The notes: generated from the letters alone by a model not told the origin. Positions 52,147-60,735 are shown, counted from the first letter of the stretch. The stretch is DNA of 64,000 bases from Candidatus Caldatribacterium sp. (GCA_025060675.1 JANXBI010000018.1:175713-239712); one strand, 5' to 3'. Made by a program: numbers and translations.

Positions 52147-53442
52147 ATGTTTGAGCAAGTAGTCAAGATTGGTGTTATCGGTTTCGGCACGGTTGGGGCA
52201 GGGACGGTGAAGGTTCTCTGGGAGCGACAGGGTGAGATTGAAAAGGAGCTCGGGGTGAAGATTCAGATTGCTCGGGTTGTGGATAAAGATTGGGCTCGGG
52301 AACGTCCGGTGGTGATTCCTCCAGAGCTCCGTGGAGAGGATCCGTCGCTTATTCTCGATGATCCGGAGATTCGTATTGTCGTTGAGGCTATAGGTGGGGT
52401 GTCTCCGGCTTTTGAGATTGTGTCGAGTGCCCTTTCCCGGGGGAAGAGCGTCGTGACTCCGAACAAGGAACTCATCGCTAAGCGGGGAGGGGAACTTTTG
52501 GAAATTGCGAGAGAGAGTGGGAGTGATCTCTTTTTCGAAGGAGCAGTCGGTGGCGGTATTCCAATCATTCACGCCCTGAAAGAACAGCTTGTGGGGGATG
52601 ATATAGAAGAGGTCATTGGCATTGTCAACGGTACAACGAACTTCATCCTTTCGGAGATGTCTGTACGCCGAGCTCCGTATGAAGAAGCGCTTGCTGAAGC
52701 GAAGCGCCGTGGATATGCTGAGCCTGTCCCCACCATGGATGTGGAGGGATACGATGCTGCGTACAAACTCGCCATTCTTGCTTCTTTGTGCTTCCACACG
52801 AAGGTCGATGTGGAGGATGTTTTTCGGGAGGGGATTACTCGTCTCATTCCTGAAGACCTTGAGTTTGCAAGAGAACTTGGCTTTGTGGTGAAGCTTCTTG
52901 CTATCTCGAAGAAGCGTGGTGGCCGAATAGAGCTTCGGGTTCATCCAGTGCTTTTACCTTTGGAGCATCCTCTGGCCAGCGTCTCTGGAGTGGAGAATGC
53001 TATTTACGTTAAGTCGAAAACCAGAGCGTTGACCTTCCGGGGCCCAGGAGCGGGGGGAGAGGCAACGGGTAGTGCCTTAGTTGGTGATATCATCGAAGCG
53101 ATTCGCAATCTCAAGTACAACTGCCGGGGACGTGTGGGATGCACGTGTCTTGGAGAACTTCCTGTGCAACCCATTGAGGAACTTGTCACGCAATACTGTG
53201 TGCGTATTCTTGCTCTTGACGTTCCGGGAGTTCTTGGGAAAATTGCCACTCAGTTTGGGGAAGCAGGGGTGAGTCTTTCAGCGGTGAAGCAACCGGTGAG
53301 TACTCCTGGAAAGCTGACCAACATCTACTTCCTCACCCATGAAGTGGAGGAGGCAAAACTTCGGAATTCGCTTGAGCGTATTCAAAAGCTCGAAGTGGTG
53401 AAGGATGCCTATGCTATCCGGGTGGAACGGGGGGATGGATGA
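52147..53442 (+). CDS. hom: Homoserine dehydrogenase with C-terminal ACT domain
   Basis: Hom (431 aa) reduces aspartate semialdehyde to homoserine for threonine and methionine synthesis. It has the NAD motif IGVIGFGTVGAGTV, the FFEGAVGGGIPII region with GIVNGTTNFIL, and a C-terminal ACT domain (about 350-425, VPGVLGKIATQFGEAGVSL) for feedback control. It starts 9 bases after the ABC ATPase and overlaps the next small gene by ATGA. The DUF39 genes earlier in the window use the same precursor. Confidence 0.94.
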   Translation: MFEQVVKIGVIGFGTVGAGTVKVLWERQGEIEKELGVKIQIARVVDKDWARERPVVIPPELRGEDPSLILDDPEIRIVVEAIGGVSPAFEIVSSALSRGKSVVTPNKELIAKRGGELLEIARESGSDLFFEGAVGGGIPIIHALKEQLVGDDIEEVIGIVNGTTNFILSEMSVRRAPYEEALAEAKRRGYAEPVPTMDVEGYDAAYKLAILASLCFHTKVDVEDVFREGITRLIPEDLEFARELGFVVKLLAISKKRGGRIELRVHPVLLPLEHPLASVSGVENAIYVKSKTRALTFRGPGAGGEATGSALVGDIIEAIRNLKYNCRGRVGCTCLGELPVQPIEELVTQYCVRILALDVPGVLGKIATQFGEAGVSLSAVKQPVSTPGKLTNIYFLTHEVEEAKLRNSLERIQKLEVVKDAYAIRVERGDG

Positions 53443-53756
53443 CGTTGGAAGAGGAGATTGTCACTTCGTTTCTCTGTCTTGCCTGTCAGCGGGAAACACG
53501 ACACCGGATTCTCTACCAGGCGGGTATTGTTAAGTCGATTGTCTGCGAGGAATGTGGTCTTGGAATTAGCCTCGATCGGGCAAAGCTTGTTGCCTTGTAT
53601 GGGGAACAGCTCGTGGAGAGAATCTTGACCAAGCCACAACGCCTCACCGAAGAGTACCGCAGGGATCTCGTGGAGTTTTTCAGCACGATTCCTTTCCGCA
53701 TCATCACAAAGCCTTACCGCATGCTCAAAGAGTTCGAGTCACTCTGCGGGGATTGA
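53439..53756 (+). CDS. Small zinc-ribbon protein of unknown function
   Basis: The 105-aa protein has a CLAC...CEEC zinc-ribbon pair in its first 40 residues and a helical C-terminal half ending ITKPYRMLKEFESL. It may be a regulatory or RNA-binding protein, but nothing defines its job. It starts by ATGA on the hom stop, so it is translationally coupled to homoserine dehydrogenase. Its last 18 bases overlap the convergent DUF1638 gene. Confidence 0.7.
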   Translation: MTLEEEIVTSFLCLACQRETRHRILYQAGIVKSIVCEECGLGISLDRAKLVALYGEQLVERILTKPQRLTEEYRRDLVEFFSTIPFRIITKPYRMLKEFESLCGD

Positions 53757-54518
53757 TCGGCGACGGAAGACGCACTCGTCCCCGCTTGCCTCAAGGGTCT
53801 CTCCTGGAGCAACGACAAGGAAACGTTCCGTGTCCCATCGGCCCTCAAGAAGGTCCATCAGGAAACCTTTGTCTCCTTCGACAACTTTGTACTCCCATCC
53901 CAGAAAGGCGGCGCATTCTTGGGTGAAATCCATATACTTGGCGTCTACAGGAAGCCCCCAGCTGATGTAGAAGGCGTAACGGTATTCCCTCTGCCAGTGT
54001 TCCTCAAGTTGCATGAGGTAACGGGCGTTGTCCTCGCCATACCTTTGTCGGTACGCCTCGTACACGAAAGAGGATCGCTCTCGTCCTGGCTCAAGAGAAT
54101 GTTCTATCCATCCGGGGGAGTACCAGTAAATACCTCGGTATGTGCCCACGAGCTCCTCATACTTTTTGTGGGAACCAAGGAGGAGGGCGATACAGTCGTG
54201 TGCTCGGGGAATGACGATGGGGTATTTTGTGGAGGTGATACCCTCGGTTCCTCGGCTGCAAAGACCGTAGGCGAGGACAATGGCATCGTAATCGTAACCT
54301 GTTTCCAGGTTGTTCCTCTCGTAAGAGAACTGCTGTGGTTGGGTGGTATCGATTTCCCGCTGGAGAGCTTCCCGAAGCCTTCGGGGATCGTTGTGCAAAC
54401 CAAGAGGAAGGAAGGTAACGTCACAGGCGCTTTCTACCTGGGAAACAAGAAAGGATATTTCCCGGTACATGGATCGGCAGGCAAGAACTCTGAAACGTCG
54501 TGCTACGACTTGATGCAC
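53739..54518 (-). CDS. DUF1638 protein
   Basis: The 259-aa protein resembles the DUF1638 family: FRVLACRSMYREISFLV at the start, FLPLGLHNDPRRLREALQ, then a central LAYGLCSRGTEGI and IVIPRAHDCIALLLGS with Cys and His residues that could bind metal. The family is common in methanogens and anaerobes near methyltransferase genes; its role is unknown. GTG 54518 lies 8 nt after GGGGGAG. The in-frame extension to 54629 lies upstream of the promoter and is rejected. Confidence 0.82.
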   Translation of the reverse strand: MHQVVARRFRVLACRSMYREISFLVSQVESACDVTFLPLGLHNDPRRLREALQREIDTTQPQQFSYERNNLETGYDYDAIVLAYGLCSRGTEGITSTKYPIVIPRAHDCIALLLGSHKKYEELVGTYRGIYWYSPGWIEHSLEPGRERSSFVYEAYRQRYGEDNARYLMQLEEHWQREYRYAFYISWGLPVDAKYMDFTQECAAFLGWEYKVVEGDKGFLMDLLEGRWDTERFLVVAPGETLEASGDECVFRRRSIPAE

Positions 54519-54538
54519 CGTCTTCACTCCCCCTGGGC

Positions 54539-54567
54539 ATTGTACGTTTTCCCTTGTCCCTTGTAAA
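54539..54567 (-). promoter_or_regulatory. Promoter for the DUF1638 gene
   Basis: On the minus strand, TTTACA (54567-54562), 17-nt spacer, TACAAT (54544-54539). The predicted start near 54532 leaves a short leader containing the GGGGGAG site. Confidence 0.6.
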
Positions 54568-54587
54568 GGGACGGGAGATAATTTCCG

Positions 54588-55424
54588 ATGGGGGTGATTG
54601 CTGTGCTTTGCTGTGACTACCACATGCATACGTTCCGCTGTGGCGATGCTTCGGGAACGTACGAGGAATACATTGAGAAGGCTCTCGAGCGGGGGCTTAG
54701 AGAAATTGGTTTCTCAGGCCATTCGCCACAGTACTTCCTCCCAAAGAGCATGCGCCGGAGGGAGTCGGCAATCCCAGAGGAGGAACTCGAGCTCTATGCG
54801 AAGGAAGTGGAAGCCCTCAGGGAAAAGTACCGCGGATCTCTTGCCATCCGAATTGGGCTTGAGGTTGACTTTGTCCCGGGACATGATGAGGAGCTTGAGA
54901 GAATCGTTTCTTTCTATGCCTGGGATTACCTCCTTCTTTCGGTGCATTACCTTGACGGTTGGCCATTCGACCACCCAAAGTACATCGGTCGATACCGTGA
55001 GTGGGATATTAACGATCTTTTTGCCGCTTACTACCGGGTACTCAAGAGGGGAATAGAAACTGGGTGGTTTGATGCGGTCGCTCATCTTGACCTCCCCAAG
55101 AAATTTGGCTTTCGTCCTACTCGGGAAATCCCAGAGCTTGAAGAGGTTCTTTTTGCCTGTGCGAAGTACAATGTTGCTGTTGAGCTCAACACTGCGGGTT
55201 GGCGGGGACCAGCACGAGAGGCTTACCCGTCTTTGTCGATCCTGCAACGGGCACAAGCGGTTGGTCTTTCGGTGTGTGTTGGTTCGGATGCTCATCATCC
55301 GGAGAACGTGGGAGGGCATTTCTTAGAGGCCGAAGAACTCCTTCGGAAAGCAGGATTCACCACGACTCTTCGTTTTGTGCAACGGCAGAAAATCCCGGTG
55401 CCTTTTGGGGAAAACTGCTCATGA
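54588..55424 (+). CDS. PHP-domain phosphatase, histidinol-phosphatase-like
   Basis: The 278-aa PHP metallohydrolase has DYHMHTFRCG and GFSGHSPQYF near the N-terminus, GLEVDFVPGHD, SVHYLDGWPFD, AHLDLPKKFG and the C-terminal VGSDAHHPENVG, the metal ligands expected of HisK-type histidinol phosphatases. It could supply the step missing from hisZGD, but other sugar-phosphate substrates are possible. The start is ATG 54588 or GTG 54603, the latter 5 nt after GGGGGTGA. It overlaps a small membrane protein by ATGA. Confidence 0.85.
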   Translation: MGVIAVLCCDYHMHTFRCGDASGTYEEYIEKALERGLREIGFSGHSPQYFLPKSMRRRESAIPEEELELYAKEVEALREKYRGSLAIRIGLEVDFVPGHDEELERIVSFYAWDYLLLSVHYLDGWPFDHPKYIGRYREWDINDLFAAYYRVLKRGIETGWFDAVAHLDLPKKFGFRPTREIPELEEVLFACAKYNVAVELNTAGWRGPAREAYPSLSILQRAQAVGLSVCVGSDAHHPENVGGHFLEAEELLRKAGFTTTLRFVQRQKIPVPFGENCS

Positions 55425-55585
55425 GAATGATCGTTACCATGGCACTTCTTGTCATCGCTTTGCCCTTTGTGTACGTTTTCATTGCCACTCACTTTGCCAC
55501 ATCCCCCCTTGTCCGGCATTTCATTTGGTTCTACCTCTGTGCTGTTCTCGGGGTTTTTCTAGTGTATCTTGCAGAGAGGCGGTAG
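55421..55585 (+). CDS. Small membrane protein, 54 aa
   Basis: The protein has two predicted transmembrane segments (about residues 4-23 and 31-50) joined by a short loop and ends LAERR. It starts on the stop codon of the PHP gene (ATGA), which is the main support for its being real. No family is recognised. Confidence 0.55.
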   Translation: MRMIVTMALLVIALPFVYVFIATHFATSPLVRHFIWFYLCAVLGVFLVYLAERR

Positions 55586-55590
55586 CGGTG

Positions 55591-55599
55591 TGGTATACT
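55591..55599 (+). promoter_or_regulatory. Extended -10 promoter of the glp unit
   Basis: TGGTATACT (55591-55599) with a weak -35 TTGCAG (55569-55574) at 19 nt. The predicted start near 55606 lies about 15 nt before a strong terminator, so most transcripts would stop unless antiterminated. Confidence 0.4.
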
Positions 55600-55620
55600 T
55601 TAAGGTGGCTTGGAGAGAAA

Positions 55621-55657
55621 GAAAGCCTTCCGTTCCGCGCGGAAGGCTTTCTTTTTT
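55621..55657 (+). terminator. Strong intrinsic terminator just before glpP
   Basis: GAAAGCCTTCCG (55621-55632) pairs perfectly with CGGAAGGCTTTC (55640-55651) and is followed by six Ts (55652-55657). The glpP ribosome site GGAGGG begins at the next base. It may end the upstream PHP unit, act as a GlpP-controlled attenuator, or both. Confidence 0.85.
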
Positions 55658-55666
55658 GGAGGGACA

Positions 55667-56260
55667 ATGGAGGATTTTGTGGCGATTGTCCGACGTTTCC
55701 CGGTTATCGGTGCGCTCCGGACCACGAACGTCCGAGATCTCACCCGGGAGGATTTGGGCCTTTGCGCCGTGTACTTCCTCCTTGAAGGGGATATCTTCGA
55801 GGTGAGAAGGACTCTTGAGCTTGCGGAGGCTGGCACTTCCTTTTTCCTCCACGTGGATCTTTTTGGGGGTATCGCTCCTGATGAGTCAGGATTTCTACTC
55901 CTGCGGGAACTTTTTCCAAAAGTCCGGGGGATTATATCTACTCGAGCGCGAACCCTTGCTCTTGCTCAACGCATGGGATTCGCCACGATTTTCCGACTTT
56001 TCTGTATTGATAGCGAATCTCTCCGAACGGGGCTTAAGGTGGTTCAGGAAGTGAAGCCCAACGCAGTGGAAATGCTCCCAGGGATTATCTTTCCGAAGAT
56101 TCGGGTCTATATCCCTCTTGAAGAGTTCCCTCCAATCATCTGTGGAGGGTTCATTCGGAAGAAAGAGGAAATTCGGAGTATTCTCAGAAGCGGGGCTCTT
56201 GCGGTATCAACGAGCGCGAAAGAACTCTGGAGAATGAACCGGGAGGAGCGGTATCTGTGA
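55667..56260 (+). CDS. glpP: Glycerol-3-phosphate-responsive antiterminator GlpP
   Basis: GlpP (197 aa) binds glycerol-3-phosphate and lets RNA polymerase read through terminators before glp genes. It has the family's TIM-barrel-like pattern: LHVDLFGGIAPDESG, GIISTRA, FCIDSESL, VEMLPGI and a C-terminal CGGFIRKKEEI, ALAVSTSAKELW. ATG 55667 sits 3 nt after GGAGGG of the terminator's 3' flank. The next genes encode glycerol-3-phosphate oxidoreductases, so GlpP probably controls its own operon. Confidence 0.9.
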   Translation: MEDFVAIVRRFPVIGALRTTNVRDLTREDLGLCAVYFLLEGDIFEVRRTLELAEAGTSFFLHVDLFGGIAPDESGFLLLRELFPKVRGIISTRARTLALAQRMGFATIFRLFCIDSESLRTGLKVVQEVKPNAVEMLPGIIFPKIRVYIPLEEFPPIICGGFIRKKEEIRSILRSGALAVSTSAKELWRMNREERYL

Positions 56261-57705
56261 GGGTTTACGACGTGGTCATCGCTGGTGGAGGAGTGGTGGG
56301 CTGCGCTATTGCCTGGTACCTTGCTCACTTCTCCCTGGACGTCCTCCTTCTTGAAAAGTGTGCGGATGTCTGCTGTGGAGTGAGCAAAGCCAACACTGGT
56401 ATTCTCCACTCTCGGAGTTACGTTGCTCCAGGTACTCTCAAGGGAGAGATGCATCTTCGTTCTCTTTCGTGGTTTCCGCAAGCCTTTCGGGAACTTGGTC
56501 TGAGACCACTCTGCTGCGGGGCACTCACCCTGGCCTTTTCGAAAGAGGAGGCAGAACACCTCAAGGTCTTGCAAGAGCGGGGGAAAGTTGAGGGAGCGGC
56601 AATCCTCTCGCCGAAAGAAGTTCTTGTCCTTGAGCCTTGCCTACATCCTCGGGTATACGCAGGGTACTTTGATCCTGAGACCATGGTGATTTCTCCCTTT
56701 TCTCTTACGATTGCTCTTGCGGAATGCGCGGTACTCAACGGAGTCACCATGCACTTCGCAAAAGAGGTTAGTTCTGTCGAGGCATTGGGAGGGTATCTCT
56801 TGGTCCGTTGTGGCGATGGGGAAGCGTATGCTACAAAGTTCTTCGTGAATTGCGCTGGTATTGGTGCCCCGCGGCTTGCAGAACGCATTGGAGACTCAGT
56901 ACCGTTTCTCTCCCTTTTCCGTGGACAGTATTTTGTGCTTGACCGTGAGTGCCAAGGGCTCGTGCGTCATGTGCTGTATCCTGTACCTACTGAGGAAAGC
57001 AAGGGTATCCTCGTTTCCCCAACTCCAGAGGGTAATGTTCTCCTTGGACCAAACTTCGAAGCTGTATCCTGGGAGGATACGGCAACCACTCTCCGTGGTC
57101 TTGAGGAGGTTGAAAGAGGGGCAAGAAAGCTTGTTCCTGACCTCCCCCTTGATAAGGTTATTACGACGTTTTCGGGTATCCGTCCGGCAACTCCCAAGAG
57201 GGATTTTTCTATTACCCCTTCTTCCCGTTTTTCCTCGGTGTTCCACCTTGTGGGAATTGAATCCCCAGGACTCACGGCGTGTTTTGGTATCGCTGAGTAT
57301 GTGGGAGAGCTCCTCAAAAGGCAGGGACTTCCCCTCAGAGAGAGGAGTGGCTTTCAGCCCAGAATTCCACCGCCGGTGTTTCGGGAGTGTTCGCTTGAAG
57401 AACGGGAACGTCTCATCGCCCAAGACCCGGACTGGGGAAAAATTGTTTGTCGGTGTGAGGAGGTAACCCTTGCCGAGGTGAAGAGGGCTTTACGGTCGAA
57501 TCCTCCTGCCCGGACCCTTGACGGGCTGAAGCGGAGGATTCGAGTTTTCGCTGGGAGATGTCAGGGGGGGTTCTGCGGAATGCACCTCCCTGGGATTTTG
57601 GAGAGGGAATTTGGTTTCTCACCTCTGGAGATTCGAAAGTCCGGTCCAGGGTCCTTTTATGTCCTTAGGAGGAACGGGGTGGCATCGTATGCCGAAGTCC
57701 ATTGA
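56257..57705 (+). CDS. FAD-dependent glycerol-3-phosphate dehydrogenase-like protein with BFD-type cluster domain
   Basis: The 482-aa protein has an N-terminal FAD site (VVIAGGGVVGCAIAWYLA), a DAO-type oxidoreductase domain to about residue 365 and a C-terminal BFD-like [2Fe-2S] domain with CRCEEV and GRCQGGFC. This matches the anaerobic glycerol-3-phosphate dehydrogenase type (GlpA-like) found with the next two genes in Thermotoga and clostridia. It overlaps glpP by GTGA. Confidence 0.88.
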   Translation: MRVYDVVIAGGGVVGCAIAWYLAHFSLDVLLLEKCADVCCGVSKANTGILHSRSYVAPGTLKGEMHLRSLSWFPQAFRELGLRPLCCGALTLAFSKEEAEHLKVLQERGKVEGAAILSPKEVLVLEPCLHPRVYAGYFDPETMVISPFSLTIALAECAVLNGVTMHFAKEVSSVEALGGYLLVRCGDGEAYATKFFVNCAGIGAPRLAERIGDSVPFLSLFRGQYFVLDRECQGLVRHVLYPVPTEESKGILVSPTPEGNVLLGPNFEAVSWEDTATTLRGLEEVERGARKLVPDLPLDKVITTFSGIRPATPKRDFSITPSSRFSSVFHLVGIESPGLTACFGIAEYVGELLKRQGLPLRERSGFQPRIPPPVFRECSLEERERLIAQDPDWGKIVCRCEEVTLAEVKRALRSNPPARTLDGLKRRIRVFAGRCQGGFCGMHLPGILEREFGFSPLEIRKSGPGSFYVLRRNGVASYAEVH

Positions 57706-58945
57706 GGCAGACGTTGTGGTTGTTGGTGGTGGTCCGGCGGGGATGGCAGCAGCGATATCGTCTTGGGAACATGGTGCGCGAGGGGTTTTCCTTCTTGAAC
57801 GGAATCCTTTCCTCGGGGGAATCCTCAACCAATGCATCCATCCTGGGTTTGGACTCCATGTTTTCGGGGAGGAACTCACAGGTCCTGAATACGCCGAACG
57901 GTACATAGAGCTGCTCCAGAAGACTGGTGTTGAAGTACTCACAGACACCACGGTTCTTGAGGTGAGAAGCGATCGAACGGTGATAGCGGTCAGCCGAAGG
58001 GGAGTGTTCGCCTTTCATCCTCGTGCAGTGGTGTTCGCTGTGGGGTGTCGAGAACGAACCAGAGGAATGATTCGTCTTCCTGGAACGAGACCCTCGGGGA
58101 TTTTCACTGCAGGGTGTGCGCAATACCTTGTGAATGTTGAGGGGTACCTTCCAGGGAGAAGAGCGGTTATCTTAGGTTCTGGAGATATTGGCCTTATTAT
58201 GGCTCGCCGCCTTACCCTTGAGGGGGTACGAGTTGAGGCGGTAGTTGAAATCCGTCCCACACTCAGCGGCCTTCTTCGCAACTATGTCCAATGCGTGCAA
58301 GACTTTGGCATTCCTCTTCTCCTCTCTCATACGGTCTTTGAGGTCTTTGGAAAGGAACGGGTGGAGGGAGTCCTTGTGGGGGAAGTGGATGAAAAAGGGA
58401 AGCCTAAGGGGGAACCACGTCGTATTCTCTGTGATACGTTGCTTCTTTCGGTTGGACTTATTCCTGAAAGCGAACTCCTTAAGAAAGCTGGGGTTCCTCT
58501 CTGTCCCTCAAGCAATGGACCCTTCGTGGATGAGGATTTCGCCTGTGACGTGCCAGGATTTTTTGCCTGCGGTAACGTGGTCGCGGTCTTTGATCTTGTG
58601 GACTATGTGACAAAGAGTGCTGAGCGGATTGGTCAAAGGATTAGCGAGCGGTTCGAGGATAAAGCGTCTCCTCTCATCCTGAGTCCTGGGAGAGGTGTTG
58701 CTACTCTTGTTCCGCAGCGAATACGGAGGGGGAAGGAGGGGTTCATCTACGTCCGGCCTAAGGAGAGTTTTCGGAAAGCACGACTGTCCTTTGTGCAGCA
58801 AGGACAAGAATTTTACTCTGTGCACATACCTATATGTCGGCCTGGTGAGATGATTCGCCTTGAGCTTTCTCAGATACCTTGGCCAAGGGAGAGAAAAGAG
58901 GTGCAGGTCATCCTTGAAGGAGAAAGACACACCGACTCTTTCTGA
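57689..58945 (+). CDS. NAD(P)/FAD-dependent oxidoreductase of the glp locus
   Basis: The 418-aa flavoprotein has an FAD motif VVVGGGPAGMAAA (8-20), GCRERTRG, a second nucleotide site AVILGSGDIGLIMA and FFACGNVVAVFDLVD. It belongs to the pyridine-nucleotide-disulfide oxidoreductase group usually next to GlpA-like and DUF1667 proteins, where it probably passes electrons from the dehydrogenase to a carrier. ATG 57689 is preferred; earlier starts lie inside the preceding gene. The overlap is 17 bases. Confidence 0.87.
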   Translation: MPKSIEADVVVVGGGPAGMAAAISSWEHGARGVFLLERNPFLGGILNQCIHPGFGLHVFGEELTGPEYAERYIELLQKTGVEVLTDTTVLEVRSDRTVIAVSRRGVFAFHPRAVVFAVGCRERTRGMIRLPGTRPSGIFTAGCAQYLVNVEGYLPGRRAVILGSGDIGLIMARRLTLEGVRVEAVVEIRPTLSGLLRNYVQCVQDFGIPLLLSHTVFEVFGKERVEGVLVGEVDEKGKPKGEPRRILCDTLLLSVGLIPESELLKKAGVPLCPSSNGPFVDEDFACDVPGFFACGNVVAVFDLVDYVTKSAERIGQRISERFEDKASPLILSPGRGVATLVPQRIRRGKEGFIYVRPKESFRKARLSFVQQGQEFYSVHIPICRPGEMIRLELSQIPWPRERKEVQVILEGERHTDSF

Positions 58946-58946
58946 A

Positions 58947-59348
58947 GTGCTCTGCATCGTATGTCCCCTGGGGTGTCGAATTCGAGTAGAGCCGAAGGAC
59001 AACGAATTCTCATTCCGCGGTGGTTGCGCTCGGGGTAGGTCATACGCAGCGCAGGAGGTAACCCACCCTTGTCGGATTGTCACGACCACGGTTCGCATAC
59101 GGTGTGGGGAAATCCCGCGCCTTCCTGTGCGGACTTCCCACCCCTTCCCCAAAGGCCGCATCTTTGCCCTCATGGAGTTTTTGCGTTCTCTTGAGGTTGA
59201 GGCTCCAGTTCGGCGTGGTGAAGTGCTCGTCCGGAATCTCCTTGGAACGGGAATTGACTTAGTTGCGACTCGAACTATTCGCCGCCTGGAGAAGGAAGGG
59301 GGATGCTCAGAGGGAGGCGAAGCTGCAGCATCCCAATCTTCATCTTAG
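58947..59348 (+). CDS. DUF1667 protein
   Basis: This 133-aa protein has CIVCPLGC and GGCARGRSYAAQE with four cysteines, a likely iron-sulfur or zinc site, and LPVRTSHPFPKG in its second half. DUF1667 proteins accompany GlpA-like and NAD/FAD oxidoreductases and are thought to form a complex with them. GTG 58947 follows the upstream stop by one base. The C-terminus extends about 16 residues beyond the usual end and overlaps the convergent TPR gene by 74 bases. Confidence 0.82.
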   Translation: MLCIVCPLGCRIRVEPKDNEFSFRGGCARGRSYAAQEVTHPCRIVTTTVRIRCGEIPRLPVRTSHPFPKGRIFALMEFLRSLEVEAPVRRGEVLVRNLLGTGIDLVATRTIRRLEKEGGCSEGGEAAASQSSS

Positions 59349-60222
59349 CCACAGGGATGAGCGTGATTTCGTTCCTTTTTTCAGCAATTGCAAGGACAAG
59401 TTGGTACACTTTCAGCGCCTCAATAACGTTATCCTCTGCTTCATAGATGGATCCAAGGAGATTCAAGGCCGTGAGGTTTTCCGGGTCTTTTGCCAGGACC
59501 TGAGCTATACGGGCTTTGGCTTGGTCGAAAGCACCGCCACGGAAGTACCAGCCTGCTTCCTCAAGGAGGAAGTCTTCCTCTTTCCCGTGGAGGGCTCGAG
59601 CACGCTCACGAAGGCGCTGGGCCTCTTCTTCCATTCCGAGGTTTTCTGCCGCAATGGCGGCAATGGTGTACGGGGTAGGTCGCTCCGGAAAGAGGTCAAT
59701 GGCGCTTTTTGCAGCAGCAAAAACCCTCTTCCAGTCTCTGTTTTGGAGCGCCTCTTCGGCGGTAGTAAGGGCAGTAAGGTACTGCTCTTCGTGGGGAGGG
59801 AGACGGAAGACGAGAAAGTAGAGTATGACAAGGACTGAGGTCACAACACCAAGGATTACTCCTGTTCTTTTGAGGCGTTTTTTCCTTTCCTCCGCGACCT
59901 TTCTATCCAGCCACCACCAGAAACGTTCTTCTGAAGGTGCTATTCGTTCCCGTTCTGCTTTAAGGGTCTTCTTCCCCACGATGTTCAGGAAAAGCGCGGC
60001 GTTCCTCTCAAGGAGAGCATCGAAGTTCCGTACCCGGATCCATTCAGGCTCCACGGAAGCTCCCTGGGATTCGTAAAACTTAAGCCATTCCTCAATGGCG
60101 TCTCGAAGCCTTAGAAGATCAACGCCTCTTCCTCTTTCATCTCGGAGGTTTGCTACCCGCTTCACGTAGTTCTCTATCTTTTGTCGAACCTCGTCGAGTT
60201 CTGGTATTGCTTTTCTTTCCAC
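59275..60222 (-). CDS. Single-pass membrane protein with C-terminal TPR repeats
   Basis: The 315-aa protein has a charged cytoplasmic N-terminal half with WWWLDRKVAEERKKR, one transmembrane segment (about residues 120-140), and an external half with TPR-like repeats such as GAFDQAKARIAQVLAKDPEN. The layout resembles scaffold proteins, but no family is recognised. GTG 60222 lies 6 nt after GAGGTGG; GTG 60231 overlaps that site. It ends inside the DUF1667 gene. Confidence 0.75.
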   Translation of the reverse strand: MERKAIPELDEVRQKIENYVKRVANLRDERGRGVDLLRLRDAIEEWLKFYESQGASVEPEWIRVRNFDALLERNAALFLNIVGKKTLKAERERIAPSEERFWWWLDRKVAEERKKRLKRTGVILGVVTSVLVILYFLVFRLPPHEEQYLTALTTAEEALQNRDWKRVFAAAKSAIDLFPERPTPYTIAAIAAENLGMEEEAQRLRERARALHGKEEDFLLEEAGWYFRGGAFDQAKARIAQVLAKDPENLTALNLLGSIYEAEDNVIEALKVYQLVLAIAEKRNEITLIPVAKMKIGMLQLRLPLSIPLPSPGGE

Positions 60223-60241
60223 AGAGACCACCTCGCGTACA

Positions 60242-60272
60242 TTGTACTATATCCCTTTTTGTGTGGTATACT
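60242..60272 (+). promoter_or_regulatory. smpB promoter, predicted to give a leaderless message
   Basis: TTGTAC (60242-60247), 19-nt spacer, TATACT (60267-60272) with an extended TGG. The last base of the -10 lies 7 nt before the smpB ATG, so transcription should start at or within a base or two of that ATG. Confidence 0.55.
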
Positions 60273-60279
60273 CATAGCC

Positions 60280-60729
60280 ATGAAGACTATTGCGGAAAAC
60301 CGAAAAGCTCGACATCTTTATGATATCCTTGAGCGGTATGAGGCAGGGATTGAGCTCAAGGGAACCGAGGTTAAATCTCTTCGAAACCATGCGGTCAGCC
60401 TCGACCAGAGCTTTTGCCACGTAAAGAATGGAGAGCTGTGGCTTCACAATATGCACATTGCTCCCTACCATTATGGGAATGTCTTTAACCATGACCCGAG
60501 AAGGCCAAGGAAGCTCCTGATGAAGAAGCGAGAAATTCTTCGCCTGGGTTCCCTCGTAGAGCAAAAAGGCTTGACAATCGTTCCTCTCCGGGTGTATTTT
60601 ACCGACAAAGGGAAGGCGAAAGTAGAAATTGCTCTTGTGAAACCTAAAAAGCTCTACGACCGGCGCCGTGAGCTCATGGAACGGGAAGAAAAACGAACCA
60701 TCGAACGTTTAATGAAATACAGAGCGTAA
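60280..60729 (+). CDS. smpB: SsrA-binding protein SmpB
   Basis: SmpB (149 aa) binds tmRNA and works with it to rescue stalled ribosomes. It has ENRKARHLYDILERYEAGI, GTEVKSLR, HIAPYHYGN and a basic C-terminal tail (KKLYDRRRELMEREEKR) that reaches the A site. No Shine-Dalgarno precedes ATG 60280, in contrast to most genes here. The in-frame start at 60181 lies upstream of the promoter. The tmRNA gene starts 6 bases after its stop. Confidence 0.95.
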   Translation: MKTIAENRKARHLYDILERYEAGIELKGTEVKSLRNHAVSLDQSFCHVKNGELWLHNMHIAPYHYGNVFNHDPRRPRKLLMKKREILRLGSLVEQKGLTIVPLRVYFTDKGKAKVEIALVKPKKLYDRRRELMEREEKRTIERLMKYRA

Positions 60730-60735
60730 GAACGT

